Counted from the stretch's first letter, positions 7,505 to 14,439 are shown. The stretch: DNA of 16,047 nucleotides from a bacterium HR23 (GCA_002923335.1 BEHZ01000024.1:1-16047); one strand, 5' to 3'. The notes: generated by a model from the letters alone, not told the origin. Numbers and translations are program-made.

Positions 7505-8244
7505 GGCCAAGTGCGTCCGAACTCGGCCCGCTTCACAATGCGCCCCGTGAAAGTCTGGGCAGTCTGCAGGGCCAGCCACACCGCCGACGGCCCCATGGCC
7601 TCGGGCGGTTCGTATTCCGACCAGTCAAAGTCCTTGGGACGGGTGAGCACCGCCCCCTCGGTCTTGATAAGGCCGGGGTCCAGGGCGTTGACGGCGATGT
7701 TATACCGCCGCACCTCCTCGGCCAGGCCCAGGGTAAACATGTTCAGCCCCGCCTTGCTCACCCCATAGTGCACCCCGCCGGGCACCACCCTCTCCCCCGC
7801 CCGGGAGGTGATGTTGATGATGCTCCCCTGCCTCTGCTGCATCATGGTAGGGAGCACATACTTACAGCAGAGGAAAGGCCCCCGCAGGTTCACACGCATA
7901 ATCAGATCCCAATGGCGTGTCTCGGTCTCCACGATGGGGGTGCGAAGGGTAACGCCGGCGTTGTTCACCAGCACATCTATGCGTCCCCACCTCTGGAGCA
8001 CCTGAGCGACCATCCCCCTCACCTGCTCCTCGTCGGTTACATCGCAACGGATAGGCAGGGCCTCGCCCCCCAGGGCCTGTATCTCCTCGGCCGTCTGGTA
8101 GATGGTGCCGGGGAGGCGTCCGGGAGCCTCGCTGCGTGCCACCACCGCCACCTTCGCACCCTCCCGTGCATAGGCCAGGGCGATGGCCTTGCCAATGCCC
8201 CGACTGCTCCCCGTAACGATGGCGACCTTTCCCGCTAACCGCAT
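7501..8244 (-). CDS. Short-chain dehydrogenase/reductase (SDR)
   Basis: This 247-residue classical SDR has the Rossmann motif TGSSRGIG at 11-18, NNAG at 94-97, and the catalytic set Asn119, Ser147, Tyr160 and Lys164 (YGVSK). Arg37 at the end of strand beta-2 (VVARSE) suggests NADP(H) rather than NAD(H). The C-terminus departs from the FabG-like norm: instead of the usual VDGG ending it has WSEYEPPEAMGPSAVWLA, then FTGRIV and EFGRTWP. The substrate is unknown. The ATG at 8244 is preceded by AAAGGAGA with a 5-base spacer. It is convergent with the FAD/Fe-S gene and shares its stop region (CTAG at 7501-7504). It faces away from the membrane oxidoreductase across a 122-base divergent spacer. A role in acyl or hydroxyacyl metabolism is possible from the neighbours but unproven. 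Confidence 0.93.
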   Translation of the reverse strand: MRLAGKVAIVTGSSRGIGKAIALAYAREGAKVAVVARSEAPGRLPGTIYQTAEEIQALGGEALPIRCDVTDEEQVRGMVAQVLQRWGRIDVLVNNAGVTLRTPIVETETRHWDLIMRVNLRGPFLCCKYVLPTMMQQRQGSIINITSRAGERVVPGGVHYGVSKAGLNMFTLGLAEEVRRYNIAVNALDPGLIKTEGAVLTRPKDFDWSEYEPPEAMGPSAVWLALQTAQTFTGRIVKRAEFGRTWP

Positions 8245-8278
8245 GGCGTCTCCTTTCTCGCCTCCCCCTGCATACCTA

Positions 8279-8284
8279 ATGATA
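8279..8284 (-). promoter_or_regulatory. Possible -10 box for the SDR gene
   Basis: On the minus strand TATCAT (8284-8279, 5 of 6 consensus) lies 34 bases before the SDR start codon. No good -35 hexamer is seen at the expected distance. Weak call, supported only by its position in the divergent spacer. Confidence 0.25.
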
Positions 8285-8330
8285 CCTGGGACACAGAGGC
8301 CACAGCCTTTTCCCCTTGCCCCGCCTTTGC

Positions 8331-8336
8331 TAGACT
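8331..8336 (+). promoter_or_regulatory. Possible -10 box for the membrane Fe-S oxidoreductase
   Basis: TAGACT lies 30 bases before the ATG at 8367. As with the other -10-like boxes here, no convincing -35 hexamer is seen 16-18 bases upstream. The ribosome binding site AAGGAGG (8356-8362) follows it. Weak call. Confidence 0.25.
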
Positions 8337-8366
8337 GGGAGAAGGTGCCTTGGACAAGGAGGCAGC

Positions 8367-10460
8367 ATGCCTGAACTCCCCGGCCGGCCCGAGTTCTGGA
8401 ATGTAGGCTATCCCCTCTGGGGGGCGCTGAACTACCTCACCCTTCTGGTAGCCTTCGGGTTTCTGGCGTGGGGGCTGTGGAAACGGTGGCGCATCTGGCG
8501 GTTGGGCAAACCCAACCCCGACCTGGGCCCCTGGGGGCCACGCCTGTGGCGCTCCCTGCGCCTGGGCTTCCTGGACCTCTTCGGGCATCGGCGCTTCCTG
8601 AAGAAGGAACTTTACCCCGGCCTCATGCACTTCTTCCTCTTCTGGGGGGCCACCTTCCTGGTCATCGCCACCACCCTGGGGGCCATTGAGTTCAACTGGC
8701 ACAAATACATCTCCCGCTTCACCGGCATTGAGTTCCCCACCGCCTACGCCCGCACCTACACCTCCTTCCTATGGGATATCCTGGGCGGAGGTTTCGCCGC
8801 CCTAGGGGTGGGCATGGCCTTGGTCCGCCGATACATCCTCCGCCCCCCTCGCCTGAACACGGTGCTGGACGACGGCATCGTCCTGGCCTTCATCGCCCTG
8901 CTGGTGCTCACCGGCTTTCTGGTGGAGGGCCTGCGCTGGTCTGCCAACCCCCCGGAGAAAAGGTGGATGGAGCCCCTGGGCCTTCTCTTCTCCCTCCCCT
9001 TCCGGGGCATGGAGACGGGATGGCAACTGGCCCTGCATAAAATCTTCTACGCCTCCCATGTCAGCCTCTATTCCGGCGCCCTGGCCTACGCCGCCATTCG
9101 CTTCAGCAAGTTCACCCATATGGTCGTTAGCCCCGTCAATGCGGTGCTCCGCTCCAGCCGGCCCCTGGGTGCCCTGCGCCCGATGGGCGACCTGGCCACC
9201 CTGGAGCGCTTCGGGGCCAAGGACATCACCGACTTCACCTGGAAGGGCCTGCTGGACTTTGACGCCTGCACCAACTGTGGGCGGTGCCAGGATCAGTGCC
9301 CCGCCTGGGCCAGTGGGAAGCCCCTCTCCCCCCGCCAACTCATCCAGAGCCTCAAGGCCTATATGGAAGAGCGTGCCCCCGAAATCCTCTCGGCACGGGC
9401 ACAGGGGGCCGACCCGCCGGAGCCACAGCGCCGTATGGTGCAAGATGTGGTAACCGAAGAGGTTGTGTGGTCCTGCACCACCTGCCGGGCGTGCATGGAG
9501 GCCTGCCCCGTCTACATTGAGCATATTGACCACATCGTGGATATGCGCCGATACCTGGTGCTGGAGGAATCGTCCCTCCCCGGCACCGCCCTGCAAGCCC
9601 TGCAGAGCATGGAAACCCGAGGGCACCCCTGGCGGGGCACTCCCTTCACACGCACCGATTGGGCCAAGGGGCTGGGGGTGAAGACCCTGGCGGAGGACCC
9701 CGATGCGGATGTGCTCCTGTGGGTAGGGTGCACCCCCGCCCTGGAGCAGAGGAGCCAGGGCATAGCCCGTGCCGCAGCACGCCTTTTGCAACGGGCAGGG
9801 GTGCGCTTCGCCATCCTGGGCGATGAGGAGGTATGCACCGGCGATCCCGCACGGCGTATGGGCAACGAATACCTCTTTCAAATCCTGGCCCAGCAGAACA
9901 TCCAGACCTTCCAGCGCTACGGGGTCAAGACCGTTCTGACCCTGTGCCCCCACTGCTTCAACACCCTGAAGAACGAATACCCCCAACTGGGCTGGAAAGC
10001 CGAGGTGGTGCACTACACTACCTTCATCGCCTCCCTTATCCAGCAGGGGAAACTGCGCCCCCTCCGGCCGGTGCACACCACCCTGGCCTACCACGACTCC
10101 TGTTACCTGGGACGGCACAACGGCATCTACGACGAGCCTCGGGCCATCGCCCGCTCCATCCCCGGCGTGCGCCTGGTGGAAATGGAGCCTCGGTGCCGGG
10201 AGCGGGGCTTCTGCTGCGGCGCCGGCGGGGGCCGCATGTGGATGGAAGAGACGGGCCAGCGGGTGAACCGCATCCGCACCGACCACTTCCTGGCCACAGG
10301 CGCCGAGACGGTGGGCGTCTCCTGCCCCTTCTGCCTCCAGATGCTCACCGAGGGCATCAGCGCCAAGGGCCAGGCGGAGCAGAGGAAGGCCAAAGACCTC
10401 CTGGAGGTCCTGGTGGAGAGCGTGGAAGGCAACGGCCCGCCCCCTCCCGCACACCCTTAG
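8367..10460 (+). CDS. Membrane-bound Fe-S oxidoreductase, NarI-like plus HdrD-like (EMO-type ETF:menaquinone oxidoreductase candidate)
   Basis: This 697-residue fusion protein has about five transmembrane helices in residues 1-250 (near 15-37, 84-107, 133-154, 168-189 and 224-245), with His88, His224, His231 and His251 as possible heme b ligands; this resembles NarI/HdrE. Two ferredoxin-type clusters follow: Cys301/304/307/311 and Cys370/373/376/380. The C-terminal half resembles HdrD, with a first CCG-like repeat reduced to VCTGDPARRMGNEY (Cys490) and a complete one at Cys616-617 (FCCGAGGGRMW). This layout matches the EMO proteins that pass electrons from electron-transfer flavoprotein to menaquinone during fatty-acid oxidation. 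The role here is inferred from architecture, since no etfAB is in the window. A strong AAGGAGG (8356-8362) sets the start. The MFS gene follows after 31 bases. Confidence 0.85.
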   Translation: MPELPGRPEFWNVGYPLWGALNYLTLLVAFGFLAWGLWKRWRIWRLGKPNPDLGPWGPRLWRSLRLGFLDLFGHRRFLKKELYPGLMHFFLFWGATFLVIATTLGAIEFNWHKYISRFTGIEFPTAYARTYTSFLWDILGGGFAALGVGMALVRRYILRPPRLNTVLDDGIVLAFIALLVLTGFLVEGLRWSANPPEKRWMEPLGLLFSLPFRGMETGWQLALHKIFYASHVSLYSGALAYAAIRFSKFTHMVVSPVNAVLRSSRPLGALRPMGDLATLERFGAKDITDFTWKGLLDFDACTNCGRCQDQCPAWASGKPLSPRQLIQSLKAYMEERAPEILSARAQGADPPEPQRRMVQDVVTEEVVWSCTTCRACMEACPVYIEHIDHIVDMRRYLVLEESSLPGTALQALQSMETRGHPWRGTPFTRTDWAKGLGVKTLAEDPDADVLLWVGCTPALEQRSQGIARAAARLLQRAGVRFAILGDEEVCTGDPARRMGNEYLFQILAQQNIQTFQRYGVKTVLTLCPHCFNTLKNEYPQLGWKAEVVHYTTFIASLIQQGKLRPLRPVHTTLAYHDSCYLGRHNGIYDEPRAIARSIPGVRLVEMEPRCRERGFCCGAGGGRMWMEETGQRVNRIRTDHFLATGAETVGVSCPFCLQMLTEGISAKGQAEQRKAKDLLEVLVESVEGNGPPPPAHP

Positions 10461-10491
10461 GGCCCCTTAGAGAGCCGGATATAGGGAGCAC

Positions 10492-11760
10492 ATGCGGGTA
10501 TCTCCGCGGGACAGACCCTCTCCCCACCCCTTCCCCTTCACCACCTTCGCCTCCCTGGCCATTCGGGACTACCGCTACCTGTGGCTGGGGCAACTCATCA
10601 CCTCCCTGGGCCAGTGGATGGACCAGGTGGCCCGGGGGTGGCTTATGTATTCGCTCACCCGCTCTGCCCTGGACTTGGGCCTGGTGATGGCGCTCCGAGG
10701 CATCCCCTTCTTGCTCTTCGGCATCCTGGCGGGCGTGGTGGCCGACCGCTATGGGCGCAAGGCCCAACTCCTTCTCTCCCAGAGCACCAACGCCCTCTTG
10801 AACCTGGCCCTGGCTCTCCTGGTGGCAACCCATCGCATCCAGCCCTGGCATGTGTATCTCACCGCCTTCCTGGCGGGCACTGTGCAAGCCTTCCAGCAAC
10901 CCGCCCGCCAGTCCCTCATCAACGACCTGGTGGGGCGGGAGCACCTGATGAACGCCGTCGCCCTGAACTCCGCCGCCCTGAACCTCTCCCGTAGTCTGGG
11001 CCCGGCCATTGCAGGGGGCATGATCACCTTTATCGGGGTAGACGGCAGTTATTTCCTGCAGGCGGGGGTCTACGCCCTGGCGACGCTGTGGACGGTGCAG
11101 ATGCGTGTGCCCAGGGAGCGGGAGCAGGCCCTCCAGGCGCAAAGCCGACGAGTCTCCTTCCTGGGGAGCCTCGGAGAAGGGTTCGCCTACCTGCTGACCC
11201 ACCGGGTCATCCTGGCCCTGGTGCTGTTGGGCGTGGTGCCCCTCATGCTGGGGATGCCCTTCACCTCCCTGATGCCCATCTTCGCCGTGGACATCCTGAA
11301 GGTGGGCGCCAGCGGGCAGGGGCTTATGCTGACGGGCGTAGGAGTGGGGGCACTGGTGGGAGCGGTGGTCGTCGCCTCCCAGGGCAGGGCCCGCACCAAA
11401 GGGCTGTATCTGCTGGGGGCATCGGCCCTTTTCGGTGTGAGCCTTGTCTTCTTTTCCCGCTCCCAGTGGCTGGCTATGGCGGTTGGCTTTGGCTTTCTGG
11501 CGGGCTTTTTCAACACCGCCTACACCACCCAGACCCAGACCGCCCTCCAGATGCTGTCCCCCGACCACATGCGGGGGCGCATCCTCAGCCTCTTCCTGCT
11601 GAACCGGGGGCTGGTGCCCGTGGGGAGCATCCTGGCGGGGGCGCTGGCCCACGCTTTGGGGGCACCCACCGCCGTAGCACTGATGGGCGGTGCCGTCGCC
11701 CTCTGCACCCTGGCTATCGCCCTGGCGGTGCCCGGCCTACGACGGCTGAGCCTGGGCTAG
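10492..11760 (+). CDS. Major facilitator superfamily exporter (MFS_3/EntS-like)
   Basis: This 422-residue integral membrane protein has about 12 predicted helices. Motif A is GVVADRYGRK at 81-90, in the loop after helix 2. The sequence before it (IRDYRYLWLGQLITSLGQWM near 24-43) and QQPARQSLINDLV near 128-140 are typical of the MFS_3 group, which includes EntS-like siderophore and drug exporters. The substrate is unknown. The ATG at 10492 has GGGAG just upstream. It starts 31 bases after the Fe-S oxidoreductase stop, so both genes may share a transcript, though their functions need not be related. A hairpin (11774-11801) lies just after its TAG stop. Nothing suggests truncation. Confidence 0.9.
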   Translation: MRVSPRDRPSPHPFPFTTFASLAIRDYRYLWLGQLITSLGQWMDQVARGWLMYSLTRSALDLGLVMALRGIPFLLFGILAGVVADRYGRKAQLLLSQSTNALLNLALALLVATHRIQPWHVYLTAFLAGTVQAFQQPARQSLINDLVGREHLMNAVALNSAALNLSRSLGPAIAGGMITFIGVDGSYFLQAGVYALATLWTVQMRVPREREQALQAQSRRVSFLGSLGEGFAYLLTHRVILALVLLGVVPLMLGMPFTSLMPIFAVDILKVGASGQGLMLTGVGVGALVGAVVVASQGRARTKGLYLLGASALFGVSLVFFSRSQWLAMAVGFGFLAGFFNTAYTTQTQTALQMLSPDHMRGRILSLFLLNRGLVPVGSILAGALAHALGAPTAVALMGGAVALCTLAIALAVPGLRRLSLG

Positions 11761-11773
11761 CCTTTTAGGCGCC

Positions 11774-11801
11774 GGCGGGCCATCCCCGGGTATGGCGCGC
11801 C
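11774..11801 (+). terminator. Stem-loop after the MFS gene (possible terminator without T-tract)
   Basis: GGCGGGCCAT (11774-11783) can pair with ATGGCGCGCC (11792-11801) over 10 positions with one mismatch, around an 8-base loop. No run of T follows, so it is not a classical intrinsic terminator. It may slow or end transcription from the MFS gene or stabilise the 3' end. Confidence 0.3.
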
Positions 11802-11815
11802 GGACGCTGAGGGGT

Positions 11816-11821
11816 TATACT
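11816..11821 (+). promoter_or_regulatory. Possible -10 box for the zinc-ribbon gene
   Basis: TATACT (5 of 6 consensus) lies 36 bases before the ATG at 11858, after the stem-loop that follows the MFS gene. The bases 16-18 upstream do not resemble a -35 box. Its placement between a hairpin and a new gene is the supporting context. Confidence 0.35.
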
Positions 11822-11857
11822 GGGAGCAGACACCATTGGCCTGTGCGGAGAGAGGGT

Positions 11858-12097
11858 ATGCCCCTATACGAATATCGGTGCACGGTGTGTGGGAACCGCT
11901 TTGAACGCTTGCGCCCCTTCAGCCAGGTGAATGAGCCGGCCGCCTGCCCCGACTGCGGTGGGGAGAGCCGACGCCTCCTCTCGGTCTTCTCCGCCTTCTC
12001 CGCCGGCGCCTCTGGGGAGACGCAGGCTATCGCCGGCACCGGGGGGTGCGCCGGATGCGCAGGCGGGGCGTGCGCCTCCTGCTCCCACGGCGTGTAA
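11858..12097 (+). CDS. FmdB-family zinc-ribbon protein
   Basis: This 79-residue protein starts MPLYEYRC, the signature of FmdB-type putative regulatory zinc ribbons. The metal site is formed by Cys8-Cys11 and Cys30-Cys33 (CTVC and CPDC). After a Ser/Ala-rich stretch the C-terminus is Cys/Gly-rich, with Cys64, Cys67, Cys72 and Cys75 in two further CxxC pairs. FmdB was linked to regulation of formamidase in Methylophilus, but the molecular role of the family is unclear. The ATG at 11858 is preferred over an earlier in-frame start because the family motif begins there and GAGAGAGGG lies upstream. It is followed by a structured 144-base spacer. Confidence 0.88.
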   Translation: MPLYEYRCTVCGNRFERLRPFSQVNEPAACPDCGGESRRLLSVFSAFSAGASGETQAIAGTGGCAGCAGGACASCSHGV

Positions 12098-12123
12098 CCC
12101 CGGACGGGCATTGGGGGAAAACC

Positions 12124-12137
12124 ACAGGCGCCCGCCT
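12124..12137 (+). other. Small stem-loop, first of four in the spacer
   Basis: The 14-base near-palindrome CAGGCGCCCGCCTG can form a five-pair stem, CAGGC with GCCTG, around a four-base loop. It begins 26 bases after the zinc-ribbon stop codon. On its own it would be ignored; it is listed because three more dyads follow within 90 bases. Confidence 0.35.
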
Positions 12138-12144
12138 GGCCCGG

Positions 12145-12165
12145 CAGGAGGCTGTTCACCTCCTG
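12145..12165 (+). other. Perfect 7-bp stem-loop, second of four in the spacer
   Basis: CAGGAGG (12145-12151) pairs perfectly with CCTCCTG (12159-12165) around the loop CTGTTCA. AAAA follows three bases later rather than T. The 5' arm contains a Shine-Dalgarno-like AGGAGG that would be masked in the stem, but no start codon follows it closely. Confidence 0.5.
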
Positions 12166-12175
12166 GGAAAACCAG

Positions 12176-12201
12176 CCTACGAGCGCCGTTCGTAGGTTTG
12201 T
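12176..12201 (+). terminator. Probable intrinsic terminator after the zinc-ribbon gene
   Basis: CCTACGA (12176-12182) pairs perfectly with TCGTAGG (12190-12196) around the loop GCGCCGT, and TTTGT follows at once. The 7-bp stem with a short T-tract fits a weak intrinsic terminator for transcripts entering from the zinc-ribbon gene. It lies 41 bases before the next start codon. Confidence 0.5.
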
Positions 12202-12206
12202 ATGGG

Positions 12207-12224
12207 GGTGGCTTCCGCTCCACC
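12207..12224 (+). other. Small stem-loop just upstream of the His-rich membrane protein
   Basis: GGTGG (12207-12211) pairs with CCACC (12220-12224) around an 8-base loop. It ends six bases before the GGAGAGGG ribosome binding site at 12230-12237, so it could affect ribosome access. The stem is short and this may be chance in GC-rich DNA. Confidence 0.3.
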
Positions 12225-12241
12225 GCCCAGGAGAGGGTATA

Positions 12242-12799
12242 ATGCGCAGGTTCGTTGCCCTTTGCATAGCGCTGGCAGGTGTTGTTCACCTGGCCCTCAC
12301 GCCCCAGCATTACGCCCACGCCCCGGCCCACGGCATCCTCTTTGCCGTCGCGGGCCTTGCCCAAATCGCCTGGGCCGTCGCCTTCTGGCGGCGGCCTACC
12401 CTGCTCCTGTGGAACCTGGGTATCCTAGGAGCAATGGCCTTGATAGTCCTCTGGCTTCTCACTCGCTTCCTTCCCGCCCCCTTTGGCCACGGCCCGGAAG
12501 CAGTTACCGCACTGGGGATAGCCGTGAAGATATGCGAGGCAACGGCGGTCGCCACACTGGTGGGTATGCTCTTGGGGAAGGGTGTCGTCTCCGTCCCCCG
12601 TCCGGGGCGCCACGCCCTCTTGTGGGTGGCCTCCGGGGTGGTGGGGGGTCTCCTCTTCTTCGGAGTAGCGTCGGCGGTGGACGGCTACCTTCCGGCTCTG
12701 GGGGCACGGGAGCATACGCACCAGGAAGAGGGCAACCACATCCACCAGGAGGGGGACCACTCCGCCGCCCCGTCTAGCGCCCCCCACCAGCACCAGTAG
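12242..12799 (+). CDS. Multi-pass membrane protein with His-rich C-terminal tail, function unknown
   Basis: This 185-residue protein has about five hydrophobic segments (near 3-20, 31-48, 53-75, 88-113 and 124-148) and a hydrophilic tail. It has two histidine clusters: His16, His23, His26 and His30 between the first two segments (HLALTPQHYAHAPAHG), and His158/160/166/168/173/182/184 in the tail, mixed with Glu, Asp and Gln. This suggests binding of Zn, Cu, Ni or Co, perhaps delivery or sensing. I recall similar unnamed proteins with an HxALxPEHF-like motif in Actinobacteria and Chloroflexota, but I cannot assign a family name. GGAGAGGG lies 4 bases before the ATG. The last 26 bases overlap the convergent DUF1461 gene. 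A CDF metal exporter lies 0.7 kb away on the other strand, which fits a metal role but does not prove it. Confidence 0.75.
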   Translation: MRRFVALCIALAGVVHLALTPQHYAHAPAHGILFAVAGLAQIAWAVAFWRRPTLLLWNLGILGAMALIVLWLLTRFLPAPFGHGPEAVTALGIAVKICEATAVATLVGMLLGKGVVSVPRPGRHALLWVASGVVGGLLFFGVASAVDGYLPALGAREHTHQEEGNHIHQEGDHSAAPSSAPHQHQ

Positions 12800-13502
12800 G
12801 CCGGCGCCCCCATACCAGTAACCCCCACCCCACGAGCATCGCTATCCCTGCCTGGGCCAGCGAGGCCCCGGCCACCAGCATTGTGGCCATAAACCAGAAC
12901 CCTTCGGGAAATAACCGGATGAGCAGGTCCCGGGAAGGGTCTAACTGCCAGAAGGGGTTGCGGAAAGAGAGGAGATGGAAAAGGGTGAAGAGCCAGGGGA
13001 AAGCCACCGCCAGGGCTACCGCCGCCACTACCAGCAGCCCGATAGAGAGCCCCCCGGCCAGGAGCAGCACCCTCCCCACAAAGGCCCTCCCCTGTGCCCA
13101 CAGGCCCACCGCCAGCCAAAGGGCGAGCACCCCACCGGCCACCTCCTGGGCACGGTAGACCCCTCGCACCAACCCCTTTACATCCCGCATATGGAGCACC
13201 TCCCGCTGGTTGAAGAGGGAGCGCTCCGCCCCGAAGACCCGTGCCCGCACCGTAAGCCACTCCTCGGGGCCATTGAAGTAGGCGATGAAGGCCCGTGCCA
13301 CCCCCTCCAGTTCCTGCGGGGCGATGCCGGTGGTCTCCGCCACCTTGTAGCGGTGGAAACCGTAGGTATAAAGGGGAAGGCTATTGACGGCCACCCGCAC
13401 ACTGGTGGTAACGCAGAAAACGGGAACCGCCAGCACCGCTAAGGCCGTCAGAAGCCTCATCAGCCCGCCCAGCACCCTGGGCCGATGGGCTAGGGCAGAC
13501 AT
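12774..13502 (-). CDS. DUF1461 / TIGR01906-type integral membrane protein
   Basis: This 242-residue membrane protein has hydrophobic segments near 17-38, 121-138, 145-168 and 203-231. An extracytoplasmic-looking region between the first two carries YTYGFHRYKVAETTGI (45-60), ARAFIAYFNG (69-78) and LFNQREVLHMRDVKGLVR (96-113). These are hallmarks of the DUF1461 (TIGR01906) family, whose function is unknown. The ATG at 13502 lies inside the end of the CDF gene (13-base overlap), so translation is probably coupled to it; there is no clear ribosome binding site. An ATG at 13460 (residue 15) is an alternative start. The 3' end overlaps the convergent His-rich membrane protein gene by 26 bases. Family assignment is by motif memory and is fairly secure. 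Confidence 0.82.
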   Translation of the reverse strand: MSALAHRPRVLGGLMRLLTALAVLAVPVFCVTTSVRVAVNSLPLYTYGFHRYKVAETTGIAPQELEGVARAFIAYFNGPEEWLTVRARVFGAERSLFNQREVLHMRDVKGLVRGVYRAQEVAGGVLALWLAVGLWAQGRAFVGRVLLLAGGLSIGLLVVAAVALAVAFPWLFTLFHLLSFRNPFWQLDPSRDLLIRLFPEGFWFMATMLVAGASLAQAGIAMLVGWGLLVWGRRPTGAGGGR

Positions 13503-14419
13503 CGGGGGTCCCCAACGCAGTGGACCGCCTCGTCCGGGAAGTCGGGGGTCTCCACCTGAATGGTGGCGTGGTCAATACCAAACTCGTGCTTCAGGTGCTC
13601 CCGCACCTCCACCAGGAGGCCCGGGCTGTCCAGGCGCTCCACCACCAGGTGCCCGCTCATGGCGATGAAGCCGGTGGAGAGGGTCCACACGTGCAGGTCG
13701 TGCACACCCATCACCCCCGGCAGGCGCAAAAGGCTCTCCCGCAGGTGCACCAGGTCAATATGAGAGGGGACCGATTCCAAAAGGATGTCTGCGGTCGTGC
13801 GCAAGAGATGCCACACCGACCCCAGCAGGATTCCCGCAATCACCACGCTGGCGATGGGGTCGGCCAGACGCCACCCTTTCCACCACATCAGCGCCCCTGC
13901 CACAAGCACCCCCACGCTCCCCAGGGCATCCCCCATCACATGCAAGAGCACTCCTTGCACATTGATAGTGCGCTGGCGCTGGCGCAGAAGGAGCCCCATC
14001 ACCCCGAGGTTCGCCAGCAGACCCAAGGAGGCGATGGCCACCATCGGCCCCGCCAGCACCTCCGGTGGGTTGCGGAAGCGCTGGATCGCTTCAAAGACGA
14101 TGTAGCCCACCACCCCCAAAAGGAGAAGGCCGTTGGCCAGGGCTGCCAACACCTCCAGGCGGTAGTAGCCCCAGGATCGACGAACATTAGGCGGGCGTAG
14201 GGCCAGCCACGCCGCCAGCACCGCCAGAGAGGTTGCCCCCAGGTCGGTGAGCATATGCCCCGCATCCGCCAAAAGGGCCAGGCTCCCGGTGAGCAAGCCC
14301 CCCACCACTTCGGCCAGGAAGAAGGACCCCGTAATGGTCAGGGCCTGCAGGAGTGCCCGGCGGTTGCTCCGGCGCACCCGCATGGCCTGGCTGGGAGGGA
14401 GCGGCGATGGTGTGGCCAC
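13490..14419 (-). CDS. Cation diffusion facilitator metal exporter (CzcD/ZitB-like)
   Basis: This 309-residue protein has six predicted helices and a cytoplasmic C-terminal domain. The transport-site metal ligands are in place: His55 and Asp59 in DAGHMLTD (helix 2) and His160 and Asp164 in HVMGD (helix 5). The HxxxD pairs point to zinc or other divalent ions (Zn, Co, Cd) as in CzcD and ZitB. The C-terminal domain carries VHDLHVW (His240, Asp241, His243), His257 and His284. It ends with two cysteines, Cys301 and Cys307, that could add a metal site. The protein exports metal from the cytoplasm by proton exchange. The start is GTG at 14419, with GAGGGG upstream; an ATG at 14383 (residue 13) lacks a ribosome binding site. 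It overlaps DUF1461 by 13 bases and is divergent from the 23S gene. Confidence 0.93.
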   Translation of the reverse strand: MATPSPLPPSQAMRVRRSNRRALLQALTITGSFFLAEVVGGLLTGSLALLADAGHMLTDLGATSLAVLAAWLALRPPNVRRSWGYYRLEVLAALANGLLLLGVVGYIVFEAIQRFRNPPEVLAGPMVAIASLGLLANLGVMGLLLRQRQRTINVQGVLLHVMGDALGSVGVLVAGALMWWKGWRLADPIASVVIAGILLGSVWHLLRTTADILLESVPSHIDLVHLRESLLRLPGVMGVHDLHVWTLSTGFIAMSGHLVVERLDSPGLLVEVREHLKHEFGIDHATIQVETPDFPDEAVHCVGDPRCLP

Positions 14420-14439
14420 TGGACACCCCTCGCCTTATT

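Noticed and set aside
12238..12243. TATAAT as a promoter -10 box
   Set aside because: It overlaps the ATG at 12242 and has no -35 box at the right distance; transcription from it would start inside the gene. It is best read as the bases between ribosome binding site and start codon.
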